Source of the DNA: Deinococcus sonorensis KR-87
Lineage (GTDB): Bacteria > Deinococcota > Deinococci > Deinococcales > Deinococcaceae
Length of the DNA: 64,000 bases
Reading direction: 5' to 3'
Assembly (NCBI RefSeq): GCF_040256395.1
Contig: NZ_CP158299.1
Span: 2,075,501-2,139,500 of the forward strand
Shown here: positions 10,073 through 23,322 of the stretch, in pieces
How positions within the stretch are numbered: position 1 is the stretch's first letter
Layout of the letters: every line of letters starts with the position of its first letter
Program-made: the position numbers and the translations under genes
Notes under the pieces: model-generated
What the model saw: only the letters and a program-made list of their open reading frames with translations
Databases searched by the model: none
What the model was told of the DNA's origin: nothing

Positions 10073-10121
10073 CGCAGCCGGCATGAAGAAAGTTCCCGAA
10101 CTGTATCCGGAACGGCTCCAT

Positions 10122-14725
<4,604 letters not shown>

Positions 14726-14886
14726 GGTGGCCCCCTCTCAGCCTGCAACGGTACGCGTCCGCCGCTGTCATAGGGTGAGGACACCTAAACGTCACCGTGA
14801 TGTCCGTCCGTGCCCGGCCACGCCGCAGGTCAGAGGCGCACGCTGCCCGGCTGGCGGCGGCACGGCGGACCCGCCTGCAGCCGCTG

Positions 14887-14892
14887 TAGAGT
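14887..14892 (+). promoter_or_regulatory. -10 element of RibD-like gene (leaderless type)
   Basis: TAGAGT followed by 6 nt and the ATG at 14899. Confidence 0.55.
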
Positions 14893-14898
14893 GTGGCT

Positions 14899-15423
14899 AT
14901 GCAGGTCTCGGTGTTCCTGGCACTCAGCCTTGACGGCTACATTGCCCGCGAGGACGGCTCGCTCGACTGGCTGATGGAAGGGCCCCAGGACTCCCCGGAC
15001 GACACGGGATACACCGGGCTGATGGCGGAGGTGGACGTGCTGGTGGTGGGCCGCACGACCTATGACACCGTGCTGGGCTTTCCTGAGTGGCCATACGCCG
15101 GGAAGCGGGTGGTGGTCCTGACACATCGCCCCGCCGAGCCGCGTGCAGGCGAGGCGTTCTTCGCTGGCGCGCTTCCGGACTTGCTGGCCCGCCTGAGGGC
15201 CGAGGGGCAGCGCCGGGTGTATCTCGACGGTGGAAACGCCGTGCGGCAGGGCCTCGCCGCCGGCCTCGTCACCGACCTGACCTTGTTCTGGGTGCCCCGG
15301 GTGCTGGGCTCAGGCATTCCGCTCTTTGGGTCCGGTCTGCCGGACATCCGTCTCACCCTGCTGGAGAGCACCGCCCTGCCCAGCGGCATTGTGCGGGCGC
15401 GGTACCGGCCGGAGCACGGCTGA
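14899..15423 (+). CDS. Dihydrofolate reductase/RibD C-terminal family protein
   Basis: 174 residues. It begins with a Rossmann-like strand and FLALSLDGYIARED, then DVLVVGRTTYDTVLGFPEWPY near residue 49 and RVYLDGGNAVRQGL near 107, the standard signature of RibD_C-type NAD(P)H reductases. Such proteins reduce pyrimidine or pterin-like substrates, but most single-domain members lack a defined substrate. The ATG at 14899 is chosen because it lies 6 nt after TAGAGT. A GTG two codons upstream is possible. It converges on pyrG with a strong hairpin between them. Confidence 0.82.
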   Translation: MQVSVFLALSLDGYIAREDGSLDWLMEGPQDSPDDTGYTGLMAEVDVLVVGRTTYDTVLGFPEWPYAGKRVVVLTHRPAEPRAGEAFFAGALPDLLARLRAEGQRRVYLDGGNAVRQGLAAGLVTDLTLFWVPRVLGSGIPLFGSGLPDIRLTLLESTALPSGIVRARYRPEHG

Positions 15424-15454
15424 TTTCCTGGCCGGCGCGACGGCCTGTGCCCAA

Positions 15455-15497
15455 GGGAAGCGGGGACGGGAGCCATCAGCTCCCGTCCCCGCTTCCC
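15455..15497. terminator. Bidirectional terminator between RibD-like gene and pyrG
   Basis: A 19 bp perfect stem (15455-15473 with 15479-15497) around a CATCA loop, followed on the plus strand by TGGTCTTT. It sits between convergent genes and can serve both. Confidence 0.8.
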
Positions 15498-15503
15498 TGG
15501 TCT

Positions 15504-17126
15504 TTACTGCTGCTGCTGGTCCAGCGCCGCGCGGATAAAACCGGCAAAGGGCGGGCTGGGCCGCATCGGGCGGCTCTTGAACTCCGGATGCGCCTGCATC
15601 GCCACGAAGAACGGATGGTCCTTCAGCTCGATGCTCTCCACCAGTCCGGCGCCGCGCCCGGCCATGCCTGGCGTCACGCCGCTGATGGTCAGGCCCGCCT
15701 GTTGCAGCTGCGGCACGTACTCCGGGTTGACCTCGTAGCGGTGGCGGTGGCGCTCCATCACGGAGCCGCCCTGCGGCACGCTGTACAGCTCGGCCATGCG
15801 GGTGCCGGCCTCCAGCTGCATCGGCCAGTCGCCCAGGCGCATGGTGCCGCCCATGCCGCCCACCTCCAGCTGCTCCGGCATCAGGTCGATGACCCGGTGC
15901 GGGGCGTACGGGTCGAACTCGGCGCTGTTGGCGGCCTCCAGGCCGACCACGTGCCGCGCGTACTCGATCACCGCGATCTGCATGCCCAGGCAGATGCCCA
16001 GGTACGGCACCCGGTTCAGGCGGGCGTACTCGGCGGCCCGGATCTTGCCCTCGATGCCGCGGATCCCGAACCCGCCCGGCACCAGAATGCCGTCCACGTC
16101 CTCGAAGTAGCGCTGCGGCTCGCCCTCCAGGTCCTCGGCGTTGACCCACTTGATGTTCACCCGGGCGTCGTTGGCGATGCCGGCGTGCGTCAGGCTCTCC
16201 AGCAGGCTCAGGTAGGCGTCCGGCATGGCGGTGTACTTGCCGGCCAGCGCGATGGTCACCTCGTGCTCCGGCTGCCGGATCACCCGCACCGCCTTCTGCC
16301 ACACGCTGAGGTTCGGCAGTACCGGTTCCAGCTGCAGCAGTTCCTCCACCGCCTTGCCCAGTCCCTGCTCCTCCAGCGCGGTGGGCACCTCGTAGACGTG
16401 CGGCACGTCGTAGCTGGAGAACACCCGGTTGGACCGCACGCTGGTAAACAGCGCGATCTTCTTTGTGATGTCTTCCGGCAGCTTCTCCTTGCTGCGGACC
16501 ATCACGATGTCCGGGCTGATGCCGTAGCTGCGCAGCGCCGCCACCGAGTGCTGGGTGGGTTTGGTCTTGAACTCGTTGCTGGTGCCCAGGTACGGCACCA
16601 GCGTCAGGTGCAGGTAGAGGGTGTTCTCCTCGCCCTCGTCGAAGCGGAACTGCCGGATGGCCTCCAGGAACGGCAGGCTCTCCATATCGCCCACCGTGCC
16701 GCCCACCTCCACGATCACGATCTCGGCCCCGGCCCGCTCGCCGGCCGTGCGGATGCGCCGCTTGATCTCGTCGGTGACGTGCGGAATCACCTGCACCGTC
16801 TGCGAGAGGTAGTCGCCGGCCCGCTCGCGCCGGATCACCTCCTGGTACACCTGACCGGTGGTCAGATTGCTGCCCTCCGGCACGTCCAGGTCCAGGAAGC
16901 GCTCGTAGTTGCCCAGGTCCAGGTCGGTTTCGGCGCCCGAGGCGGTCACGAACACCTCGCCGTGCTCGTAGGGCCGCATGGTGCCCGCGTCGATGTTGAT
17001 GTAGGGGTCCACCTTGACCGCCGTGACCTTGTACCCGCGCGCCCGCAGCAACGCCCCGAGCGAGGCCGTGGCCACACCTTTCCCAAGGCTGCTGACCACG
17101 CCGCCCGTCACAAATATGTATTTCAT
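15504..17126 (-). CDS. pyrG: CTP synthase
   Basis: 540 residues, normal length. The amidoligase domain opens with YIFVTGGVVSSLGKG. The glutaminase domain has the cysteine nucleophile in GICLGMQ near residue 375 and the histidine in AQHPEF-type form (AHPEFKSRP near residue 510). It converts UTP to CTP with ATP and glutamine, the last step of pyrimidine nucleotide synthesis. GGGAGGG lies 8-9 nt before the ATG. The leader holds a GC-rich hairpin followed by a U6 run (17169-17197), which could be an attenuator or the terminator of the upstream DUF2243 gene. Confidence 0.97.
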   Translation of the reverse strand: MKYIFVTGGVVSSLGKGVATASLGALLRARGYKVTAVKVDPYINIDAGTMRPYEHGEVFVTASGAETDLDLGNYERFLDLDVPEGSNLTTGQVYQEVIRRERAGDYLSQTVQVIPHVTDEIKRRIRTAGERAGAEIVIVEVGGTVGDMESLPFLEAIRQFRFDEGEENTLYLHLTLVPYLGTSNEFKTKPTQHSVAALRSYGISPDIVMVRSKEKLPEDITKKIALFTSVRSNRVFSSYDVPHVYEVPTALEEQGLGKAVEELLQLEPVLPNLSVWQKAVRVIRQPEHEVTIALAGKYTAMPDAYLSLLESLTHAGIANDARVNIKWVNAEDLEGEPQRYFEDVDGILVPGGFGIRGIEGKIRAAEYARLNRVPYLGICLGMQIAVIEYARHVVGLEAANSAEFDPYAPHRVIDLMPEQLEVGGMGGTMRLGDWPMQLEAGTRMAELYSVPQGGSVMERHRHRYEVNPEYVPQLQQAGLTISGVTPGMAGRGAGLVESIELKDHPFFVAMQAHPEFKSRPMRPSPPFAGFIRAALDQQQQ

Positions 17127-17168
17127 TGAATCGTCCCTCCCAGGGATGTCTGCTGTTTCGGCCCAAAT

Positions 17169-17197
17169 AAAAAAGCCGGGGCACTCGGCCTCCGGGG
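17169..17197 (-). terminator. Hairpin plus T-run in front of pyrG
   Basis: On the minus strand CCGG-A-GG pairs with CCCCGG around a 7 nt loop, then C and six T. A possible -10 (TATCAT at 17202-17207) lies immediately upstream, so it could act as a pyrG leader attenuator. It could equally be the terminator of the gene ending at 17358. Confidence 0.5.
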
Positions 17198-17357
17198 TTT
17201 GATGATAGCACCTCAGAGGATCAGAGACGCTGGGCGAAGGAAGGCGTCAACGGGCAGGCCGCTCTGCCAGGTGGAGGAGCGGACCAGAGCCGCTGAACCG
17301 GACCCCCTGTCGCGCCTCGCTCAGCTGTTCCGGCCCAGACCGCTCAGGCCCTCCGGA

Positions 17358-17852
17358 TTAATTCTTTGTCCGCGTGTTCCGCATCAGTGCCCAGCCGATC
17401 ACCAGCATCACCGCGCCCCACAGCAGGTAGCCCAGGTCGTAGGCGAGCTGGTTCGGCCCCGGCCGAACGTGATGCAGCTGCAGCAGGTGGTGGTCCACCA
17501 GCCCTTCGATGTCATTGAACAGGCCCCAGCCGAACAGCAGCGTGCCAATCAGGGCCGAGGTGGGCCAGACCGGATGCCGTCCGCGTGTGCCGCTCCACAG
17601 CAGCAGCAGCCCGATCACGGTGAAAATGGCCGCGCCCACGTGGAACAGGCCGTCCCCGAGCGTGTTGATCTTCAGGTTGCGGACGGTGTCGGGCTCGTAC
17701 TCGCTGCTGACCATGTGATGCCACTGCAGTAGCTGATGCAGCACAATCCCGTCGAAGAACGCGCCCAGGCCCACGCCGAGCAGCACGCCACCCCAGCGCC
17801 AGCGCCGGTCCAGCCCAGCCGTTCGGGCGCCCCCCTCTGCCTGTGAAGTCAT
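17358..17852 (-). CDS. DUF2243 family membrane protein
   Basis: 164 residues with four hydrophobic helices. The family signature GAFFDGIVLHQLLQWHHM appears near residue 31, repeated in variant form as DIEGLVDHHLLQLHHV near 115. The histidine-rich repeated helix ends suggest a metal or haem ligand set, which is inference. Function is not known for the family. A TAAGGT element lies 8 nt before the start. Upstream of pyrG on the same strand but separated by 231 bp with a hairpin. Confidence 0.85.
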   Translation of the reverse strand: MTSQAEGGARTAGLDRRWRWGGVLLGVGLGAFFDGIVLHQLLQWHHMVSSEYEPDTVRNLKINTLGDGLFHVGAAIFTVIGLLLLWSGTRGRHPVWPTSALIGTLLFGWGLFNDIEGLVDHHLLQLHHVRPGPNQLAYDLGYLLWGAVMLVIGWALMRNTRTKN

Positions 17853-17938
17853 CTTGCCTGACCTTAACGGGCCGCCACCTGACCTGCCTTCAGCGTCGCT
17901 TGAGTGTTCCGGCCGGGTGGACGGTGGTTTTCACGCTC

Positions 17939-17944
17939 TATGCT
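17939..17944 (+). promoter_or_regulatory. -10 element of trans-sulfuration gene (leaderless type)
   Basis: TATGCT followed by 7 nt (GTGCGGC) and the ATG at 17952. The same spacer GTGCGGC occurs before the DUF4388 gene at 24462. Confidence 0.6.
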
Positions 17945-17951
17945 GTGCGGC

Positions 17952-19130
17952 ATGAGCAATGCGAACCTGCCCCAGTCCATCACCACCGTCGCGGCCCGTG
18001 CGGGCGAACAGAGCGTGCCGAGCGTCAACCAGCCGCTGGTGGAGCCCATCTATCAGTCCACCGTCTACAGCTTTCCGGACCTGGAAGCGCTGGAGGCGAG
18101 CATGGCGGGGCAGGAGGGCGGGTACTTCTATTACCGCAACGGCACCCCGAATGCCCAGTCGCTGGAGCGCGCCGTGGCGCAGCTGGAGCGCACCGAGGCG
18201 GCGGCCTGCGGGGCCAGCGGCATGGCCGCCATCAGCGCGGCCTTCCTGAGCGTGCTGAAGAGTGGCGACCACGTGGTCACGGACGAGCGGGTGTACGGGG
18301 TCAGCTACGCCCTGCTGCGGGACGAGCTGCCGCGCCTGGGCATCGAGGTGAGCTTCGTGGACGCTCTGGACCTGGAGGCGGTGGCGGCCGCCTTCCGGCC
18401 CACCACCCGGCTGCTGCACGTCGAAAGCCTGACCAACCCGCTGCTGACAGTGGTGGACGTGCCGGCGCTGGCGCGGCTGGCCCACGAACGCGGGGCCCTG
18501 CTGAGCGTGGACAACACCTTTGCCTCGCCCGCCATGTTCCGGCCCGCCGAGCACGGCGCGGACCTGATCACGCACTCGGTCAGCAAGTACCTGAGCGGCC
18601 ACAGCACGGCGTTCGGAGGCGTGGTGGCGGGCCGCGCTGATCTGGTGGCGGCGGCCCGCCTGAAGCTGATCCGTCTGGGCGGCACCATCAGCGCCTTCGA
18701 TGCCTGGATGACGATGCAGGGCCTCAAGACGCTGGGGCTGCGGATGCGGGCGCACAGTGGGAACGCGCAGGCGGTGGCCGACGTGCTGCAGAACCACCCC
18801 CGGGTGCGGCGGGTCTATCACCCCGGGCTGGAGAGCCACCCACAGTTCAAGCTCGCCCAGGAACTGTACCCGGACGGCTTTGGCGGCATGATGAGCCTGG
18901 AGGTGGAGGACGCCTCGCAGTTCGTGCGCCGGCTGGCCGGGCGCATTCCGCTGGCCCCCAGCTTGGCGGACGTGGTGTCCACGCTCTCGCATCCCTGGAG
19001 CACCAGCCACCGCGCCCTGCCGGAAGCGGACCGCCGCCGCCTGGACATCACCCCGGAACTGCTGCGCTTCTCGGTGGGCATTGAGGACATCTCGGACCTG
19101 CTGACGGACCTGGAGTCCGCGCTGGAGTAG
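17952..19130 (+). CDS. Cys/Met metabolism PLP-dependent trans-sulfuration enzyme
   Basis: 392 residues of the cystathionine gamma-synthase/gamma-lyase/methionine gamma-lyase family. PLP Lys212 lies in [11 protein letters not shown], Asp187 in SVDNTFASP, and [12 protein letters not shown] near residue 61 is the phosphate-binding start. The ATG is fixed by TATGCT 7 nt upstream. Such enzymes make or split cystathionine, O-acetylhomoserine or methionine. The exact reaction cannot be told from sequence. It converges with the M48 gene, with only 8 bp between stops. Confidence 0.88.
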   Translation: MSNANLPQSITTVAARAGEQSVPSVNQPLVEPIYQSTVYSFPDLEALEASMAGQEGGYFYYRNGTPNAQSLERAVAQLERTEAAACGASGMAAISAAFLSVLKSGDHVVTDERVYGVSYALLRDELPRLGIEVSFVDALDLEAVAAAFRPTTRLLHVESLTNPLLTVVDVPALARLAHERGALLSVDNTFASPAMFRPAEHGADLITHSVSKYLSGHSTAFGGVVAGRADLVAAARLKLIRLGGTISAFDAWMTMQGLKTLGLRMRAHSGNAQAVADVLQNHPRVRRVYHPGLESHPQFKLAQELYPDGFGGMMSLEVEDASQFVRRLAGRIPLAPSLADVVSTLSHPWSTSHRALPEADRRRLDITPELLRFSVGIEDISDLLTDLESALE

Positions 19131-19138
19131 GCCGGCGC

Positions 19139-20191
19139 CTAGCGTCCGCTTTCCGCCTCAATGGCTTTCAGCTGCGCCACCCGGGCCTCCACGCCCGGAT
19201 GGCTGGCCAGCAGGTCCAGCACCCGGCTGTGCGTCTTGCTGTCCTCGTCCTGCGCCACCAGCCGCTGCAGAATGTCCTGCAGCGGCCGGGTGGTGCCCCC
19301 ATGCCGCATCAGCCAGTGCCCGGCGTCTGCGTCGGCCTGGGACTCCATCTGGCGGCTGTACTTGCCCTGGAGCAGCACTGCCGGAATGGCGCCCGCCACG
19401 GTGGCGGCGCTGGTCACGTCGCCGGCCACCACCGAGATCATCAGCGTCAGGCCCAGGCCCGAGTACACGCTCTGCATGGCGTGCCGGTGCTTCACGTGAC
19501 CGAGTTCGTGGGCCAGCACGCCCAGGATCTCCTGATCGCTGTGGGCCAGCCGCACCAGCTGATCGGTCACGAACACGCTTCCGTCCGGCAGGGCGAAGGC
19601 GTTGGCGCCCACGTCTCTGCCCCCGTCGCGGAACAGCAGCCGGTAGTGATACGGGCCGCCCGCCTCCGCCGCCAGCTGGCGGAACGCCCGGCTCAGCTGC
19701 TGCTGCCGCGCGTGCCCCAGCGTGCTGGGCTGCAGGTACTCATTATCTACCAGCCGCACCGTCTGCCGGTCCAGGCTGGTCAGCACCGGAGGCGGCGTGA
19801 GGGCCGCCGCCGCCTTCGCCAGGGCCGGCAGCCCGTAGAGTACGAACAGCACCCCGAACAGCACCACCCCCACCACGCTGAGCAGCGCTGCCTGCCAGCG
19901 CGCCTCCAGCCGCTGCACTGCCCACAGCCGCCCGTTCTGATGCAGCCGCCGTTCCAGCTGCGCGATGGCCGCCTGATCGTCCGATTCCAGGCGGGCGCCG
20001 CCCGGGAGCCGGATCACGCGCCGCAGCCGGCCCAGCGGCGGCTGCACCTTCAGAGTGCTCAGGGCGTAGCGCTGCTCCTGGCGCTCAGGCCGGACCACCA
20101 GCGTCTCGCCGTCCACCGTGGCCTGCGCCGGCTGGGGGCGCGAGCTCAGGCCATCGAAAAAGATCGCCTCGAAGTGCACCGCGTCCGTCAT
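19139..20191 (-). CDS. M48 family metalloprotease with N-terminal DUF7092-like domain
   Basis: 350 residues. Residues 1-95 form a small beta-rich domain, 102-121 a membrane helix, and the rest an M48 peptidase with HELGH at 228-232 and a probable third zinc ligand Glu in MESQADADAGH near 289. The protease domain probably faces outward, with the N-terminal domain inside. Its start overlaps the stop of the DUF898 gene (ATGA), so the two are translationally coupled. This M48-DUF898 pairing recurs in bacteria and suggests the protease acts on or with the DUF898 membrane partner. Confidence 0.9.
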   Translation of the reverse strand: MTDAVHFEAIFFDGLSSRPQPAQATVDGETLVVRPERQEQRYALSTLKVQPPLGRLRRVIRLPGGARLESDDQAAIAQLERRLHQNGRLWAVQRLEARWQAALLSVVGVVLFGVLFVLYGLPALAKAAAALTPPPVLTSLDRQTVRLVDNEYLQPSTLGHARQQQLSRAFRQLAAEAGGPYHYRLLFRDGGRDVGANAFALPDGSVFVTDQLVRLAHSDQEILGVLAHELGHVKHRHAMQSVYSGLGLTLMISVVAGDVTSAATVAGAIPAVLLQGKYSRQMESQADADAGHWLMRHGGTTRPLQDILQRLVAQDEDSKTHSRVLDLLASHPGVEARVAQLKAIEAESGR

Positions 20192-21315
20192 CAGAAGCCC
20201 AGGTCGAAGTTGAAGAACTCGCTGGCCGCCTCGCCCAGCGCCGACTCCTGCGGCGTGGCCGCCGCCTGGAAGTCGTCCAGGCTGGCGATGGTCTGCACCT
20301 GCAGGTGGGCCATCAGGTAGCGGGTCCGGCGGATGGCGGCCCAGGGGGTGGCGAGTCCCAGTGTGATCAGCTGCACCGCCACGTTCGACACGTTAATCCA
20401 GGCCAGCCGCACCGGATTCAGGCTGGTCTGCAGGCGCAGGGTGCGGCCCAGGTACAGGTCCTGCAGGCTGTAGCGCAGCAGCGCGGCCCGCAGATACTGC
20501 CCGACCGAGGCGTACAGCAGCAGCAGCAGCACATACGCGATCACGCCCAGAATGATGAACAGCACCACGCTGTCCTCCGGACCCCCGTTCGGGAACCAGT
20601 CGTCCAACCGTCCGAGGCCGCCGGCAGCCACCACGCCCACCAGCGCCAGCACCCCCACCACCACGCTGGCCGCGATCATCACCGCCACCGCCGTCAGAAA
20701 GATGGTGTACACCACGCCCACGTCCTTGTTGAACTCGGCGCGGGTGGTGCCGTAGGCCACGTGCGTCAGCAGGTAGCGGCGCTGCATCCACACCGCCAGC
20801 GGGAAGGTCAGGCCCAGCGAGAACGGCACCGAGAGCATGATCAGCAGGTACGCCACGTAGGCGCCGCCCGGCCGGCCCACAAACTGAAAGCTCAGCCCCC
20901 GGTGGATGGTGTTGGCGGCATTGAAGCGCAGCGAGCGGTAGAGCAGGAAGGGGTACAGCGCGAAAAACAGCAGCCCCAGCAGCCCGGTGATCCACCAGTA
21001 GTCCTGGAACTGTTGCGAGATGGAGTAGGCCGCGAACAGCACCCCCACCAGCAGATACCCGCGCAGCAGAGCGACCGGGTTGGCGGTGTACTCGAAGTTC
21101 TGGCCGTCCAGCCAGGTGTGGCCGTAGAAATACTGCCGGGTCCGCACCCGCGCCCACGGCAGGTAGATGCCCAGCGTCACCACGCTCAGCAGCACGTTGA
21201 CGATCCACAGGCGAAAATACTCGCCCGGCTCGCCCGTGAACTGCACCGGGTAGGTGGTGACGGGCGGCGCCGCTGCCTCAGCGGGCGTCACATCGGAAGG
21301 GGAAGCCTCGGCCAT
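20191..21315 (-). CDS. DUF898 (YjgN) family membrane protein
   Basis: 374 residues. The N-terminal PVQFTGEPGEYFRLWIVN is the family signature, followed by about eight hydrophobic helices with repeated motifs such as TLGIYLPWARVRTRQY near residue 56 and TLGLATPWAAIRRTRYL near 330. The ATG at 21315 is chosen because TACCAT lies 7 nt upstream. An ATG three codons earlier exists. Coupled to the M48 protease gene. Function of the family is unknown; the tandem internal repeat may form a channel-like bundle (inference). Confidence 0.87.
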   Translation of the reverse strand: MAEASPSDVTPAEAAAPPVTTYPVQFTGEPGEYFRLWIVNVLLSVVTLGIYLPWARVRTRQYFYGHTWLDGQNFEYTANPVALLRGYLLVGVLFAAYSISQQFQDYWWITGLLGLLFFALYPFLLYRSLRFNAANTIHRGLSFQFVGRPGGAYVAYLLIMLSVPFSLGLTFPLAVWMQRRYLLTHVAYGTTRAEFNKDVGVVYTIFLTAVAVMIAASVVVGVLALVGVVAAGGLGRLDDWFPNGGPEDSVVLFIILGVIAYVLLLLLYASVGQYLRAALLRYSLQDLYLGRTLRLQTSLNPVRLAWINVSNVAVQLITLGLATPWAAIRRTRYLMAHLQVQTIASLDDFQAAATPQESALGEAASEFFNFDLGF

Positions 21316-21428
21316 GCCTGACATGGTAGGGCCTGGACGTCTCATGCCGGCCACAGATTTGGGCGGCCGCGCCGCCGCGAGGATGGGGCTGGCGGGGGTA
21401 CGGCTGGGTGCCCTGATGAGGCCTGCTT

Positions 21429-21434
21429 TATACT
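21429..21434 (+). promoter_or_regulatory. -10 element of NUDIX gene (leaderless type)
   Basis: TATACT, close to the sigma-70 consensus, 7 nt before the ATG at 21442. It should also drive the genes that follow. Confidence 0.65.
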
Positions 21435-21441
21435 GACGGCC

Positions 21442-21840
21442 ATGACGAGCCCTCCTGAGCAGGCGGTTCCGGGCGCGGGCGGCGTGGTGCTCAACCGGGC
21501 GGGGCAGGTGCTGCTGGTTCGCTACCGCAGCGGCGGCTGGGCCTTTCCCAAGGGCCACATCGAGCCGGGCGAGACGCTGGAGCAGACGGCCGAGCGCGAG
21601 GTGCACGAGGAAGGCGGCGTGCACGCGAGCATCATCCGGCCGCTGAGCACAACCCGCTACACCAACAGCCGGGGCGAACCGCGGGCCATTCACTGGTTCC
21701 TGATGAGCACCGAAGCGCAGGAGGTGCAGCTGGAGGACACCTTCGGCGAGGGGGGATTCTTCGGGCCGGAGCAGGCGCTGGGAATGCTAAGCTACCCGCA
21801 CGATCAAGAGCTGCTCCGTGAAGCCCTCGCCGCGTCCTGA
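21442..21840 (+). CDS. NUDIX hydrolase
   Basis: 132 residues. The full Nudix box spans residues 38-59: Gly38, Glu44 and REVHEEGG at 52-59, which bind Mg2+ and activate water. WAFPKGHIEPGE is typical of the diadenosine polyphosphate/8-oxo-dGTP branch. It hydrolyses a nucleoside diphosphate linked to another group. Deinococcus genomes carry many NUDIX genes, and the substrate here is not visible. First gene of a plus-strand run. Confidence 0.92.
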   Translation: MTSPPEQAVPGAGGVVLNRAGQVLLVRYRSGGWAFPKGHIEPGETLEQTAEREVHEEGGVHASIIRPLSTTRYTNSRGEPRAIHWFLMSTEAQEVQLEDTFGEGGFFGPEQALGMLSYPHDQELLREALAAS

Positions 21841-21879
21841 ACCTCACCCTGCCCCCAGTTCCGAGCCCGGAGGACCGAG

Positions 21880-22389
21880 ATGCCGTCGTACGCCCTGAAT
21901 GGGGTCGCCCCCGAAGTAGACCCCACTGCGTTCCTGGCCCCCAGCGCCGACCTGATCGGCCGGGTGACGGTGGGCGCGCAGGCCAGCGTGTGGTTCGGTG
22001 CGGTGCTGCGCGGTGACACCGAACGCATCACGGTGGGCGACGGCAGCAACGTGCAGGACGGGGCCGTGCTGCATGCCGACCCCGGCTTTCCCTGCGTCCT
22101 GGAGCCGGGCGTGACGGTGGGGCACCGGGCCGTGGTGCACGGCGCCATCTGCGAGGCGGGCAGTCTGGTGGGCATGGGCGCCGTGCTGCTCAACGGCAGT
22201 CGCCTGGGGGCCGGCGCCGTGCTGGGCGCCGGTGCGCTGCTGCCGGAAGGTCAGGCGGTGCCGGCCGGGATGCTGGCCGTGGGCGTGCCGGCGCGGGTGG
22301 TCCGCCCGGTGATGCTGGAAGGCCACGCCGAGCGGTACGTGCAGAACGGCCGGCGGTACCGGGGCGGCCTGAGCGGAGTCGGATCGTGA
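21880..22389 (+). CDS. Gamma-carbonic-anhydrase-like hexapeptide-repeat protein
   Basis: 169 residues of left-handed beta-helix repeats. The metal histidines of the gamma-CA/YrdA family are present in VLHADP near residue 67 and VGHRAVVHG near 84-90. VWFGAVLRGD near residue 41 is the family signature. Likely a zinc-binding trimer. YrdA-type members often show no measured carbonic anhydrase activity. GGAGG lies 7 nt upstream of the ATG. Its stop overlaps the GTG of the next gene (GTGA), so the two are coupled. Confidence 0.88.
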   Translation: MPSYALNGVAPEVDPTAFLAPSADLIGRVTVGAQASVWFGAVLRGDTERITVGDGSNVQDGAVLHADPGFPCVLEPGVTVGHRAVVHGAICEAGSLVGMGAVLLNGSRLGAGAVLGAGALLPEGQAVPAGMLAVGVPARVVRPVMLEGHAERYVQNGRRYRGGLSGVGS

Positions 22390-23270
22390 GCAGCGGCGAG
22401 ACGCCCCGGCACAAGCTGCCCCCCGGATCGGACGAGCCGCTGGACGGCCAGCCGTTCCCCGACAGCCTGGACCCGGAGGATGAGGGCGGAGACTCGATGC
22501 TGGTGATTCCGGAGCTGAGCGCGATGTTTCCGGGCGTCACGCCGTTCCTGCCGCGCTTTCTGCCGCAGGTGCCGCCCACCTTCATGGGCCTCACCCAGGG
22601 CTTCTGCAACCTCCACGACTTCCTGCGCCACCTGCACGATCTGGGCTGGTACGGCTACCTGCACGCCCAGCTGGCGGATCAGGCCGCCTACGTGCTGGTG
22701 TACGAGGGCCGTACGGTCGCGGCGGCCACCATCACCAGCACCGGCGAACAGGCGCTGGGTGAGCTGCTGCACCTCTACGAGCAGGGCGCCCCGCTCAACG
22801 CCTACGCGCTGCCGTCGCATCTGGCGCACATCCTGTCGGGGGTGGGCAGCCGCGCGTGGAAGTTCAATCTGACCGAGGACTTCACCGGCCTGCATGCCCG
22901 CCCCAGGGGCGCCATCTTCTACTCGCGCGGCGAGATCGTGGCCACCATGCCGTGCGGCATGTCGTATGAGGGCGCGTTTCCGGCACCGCTGCGCCCTCAG
23001 ACGCTGATCCTGCCGCGCAGCCTGGCCGGCTGGGCGCACCACCAGTACAGCCTGACGCTGCGGGGCCGCGACGCGCTCAACGCCATCACCACGGTGCACC
23101 AGAGTTTCCGCAGCCAGCACGGCGGGGTCGGCCTGTCGTTCCTGCGGGCCATCGCGGACCGGCAGACGCCCGCCGAGTACGCCATGCGCTCGGACGTGGC
23201 CCTGCACGACCTGGAACCGATGCTGCAGGAGTTCCTGCGAACCGGCGTGGTCAAGGAGCAGGCCGGCTGA
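22386..23270 (+). CDS. Unrecognised protein, possible DUF4388/PATAN-like fold
   Basis: 294 residues from a GTG overlapping the previous stop. I do not recognise a named family. Residues 1-40 are acidic and Pro-rich, probably disordered. Residues 65-135 contain LRHLHDLGWYGYLHAQ followed by AAYVLVYEGRTVAAAT, a pattern like the fill-in region of DUF4388 proteins, in which a strand-rich domain reads a ligand or partner. The last 60 residues are helical. The DUF4388 gene two genes downstream shares this general layout, which hints at related regulatory proteins. No signal or membrane segment. Function unknown. Confidence 0.75.
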   Translation: MSSGETPRHKLPPGSDEPLDGQPFPDSLDPEDEGGDSMLVIPELSAMFPGVTPFLPRFLPQVPPTFMGLTQGFCNLHDFLRHLHDLGWYGYLHAQLADQAAYVLVYEGRTVAAATITSTGEQALGELLHLYEQGAPLNAYALPSHLAHILSGVGSRAWKFNLTEDFTGLHARPRGAIFYSRGEIVATMPCGMSYEGAFPAPLRPQTLILPRSLAGWAHHQYSLTLRGRDALNAITTVHQSFRSQHGGVGLSFLRAIADRQTPAEYAMRSDVALHDLEPMLQEFLRTGVVKEQAG

Positions 23271-23308
23271 AGGTGAGGGTCGGCGTGATCTGCCGTCCGG
23301 AGGCACGC

Positions 23309-23314
23309 TACACT
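23309..23314 (+). promoter_or_regulatory. -10 element of xdhC-like gene (leaderless type)
   Basis: TACACT followed by 8 nt and the ATG at 23323. Confidence 0.55.
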
Positions 23315-23322
23315 CCACCCAC

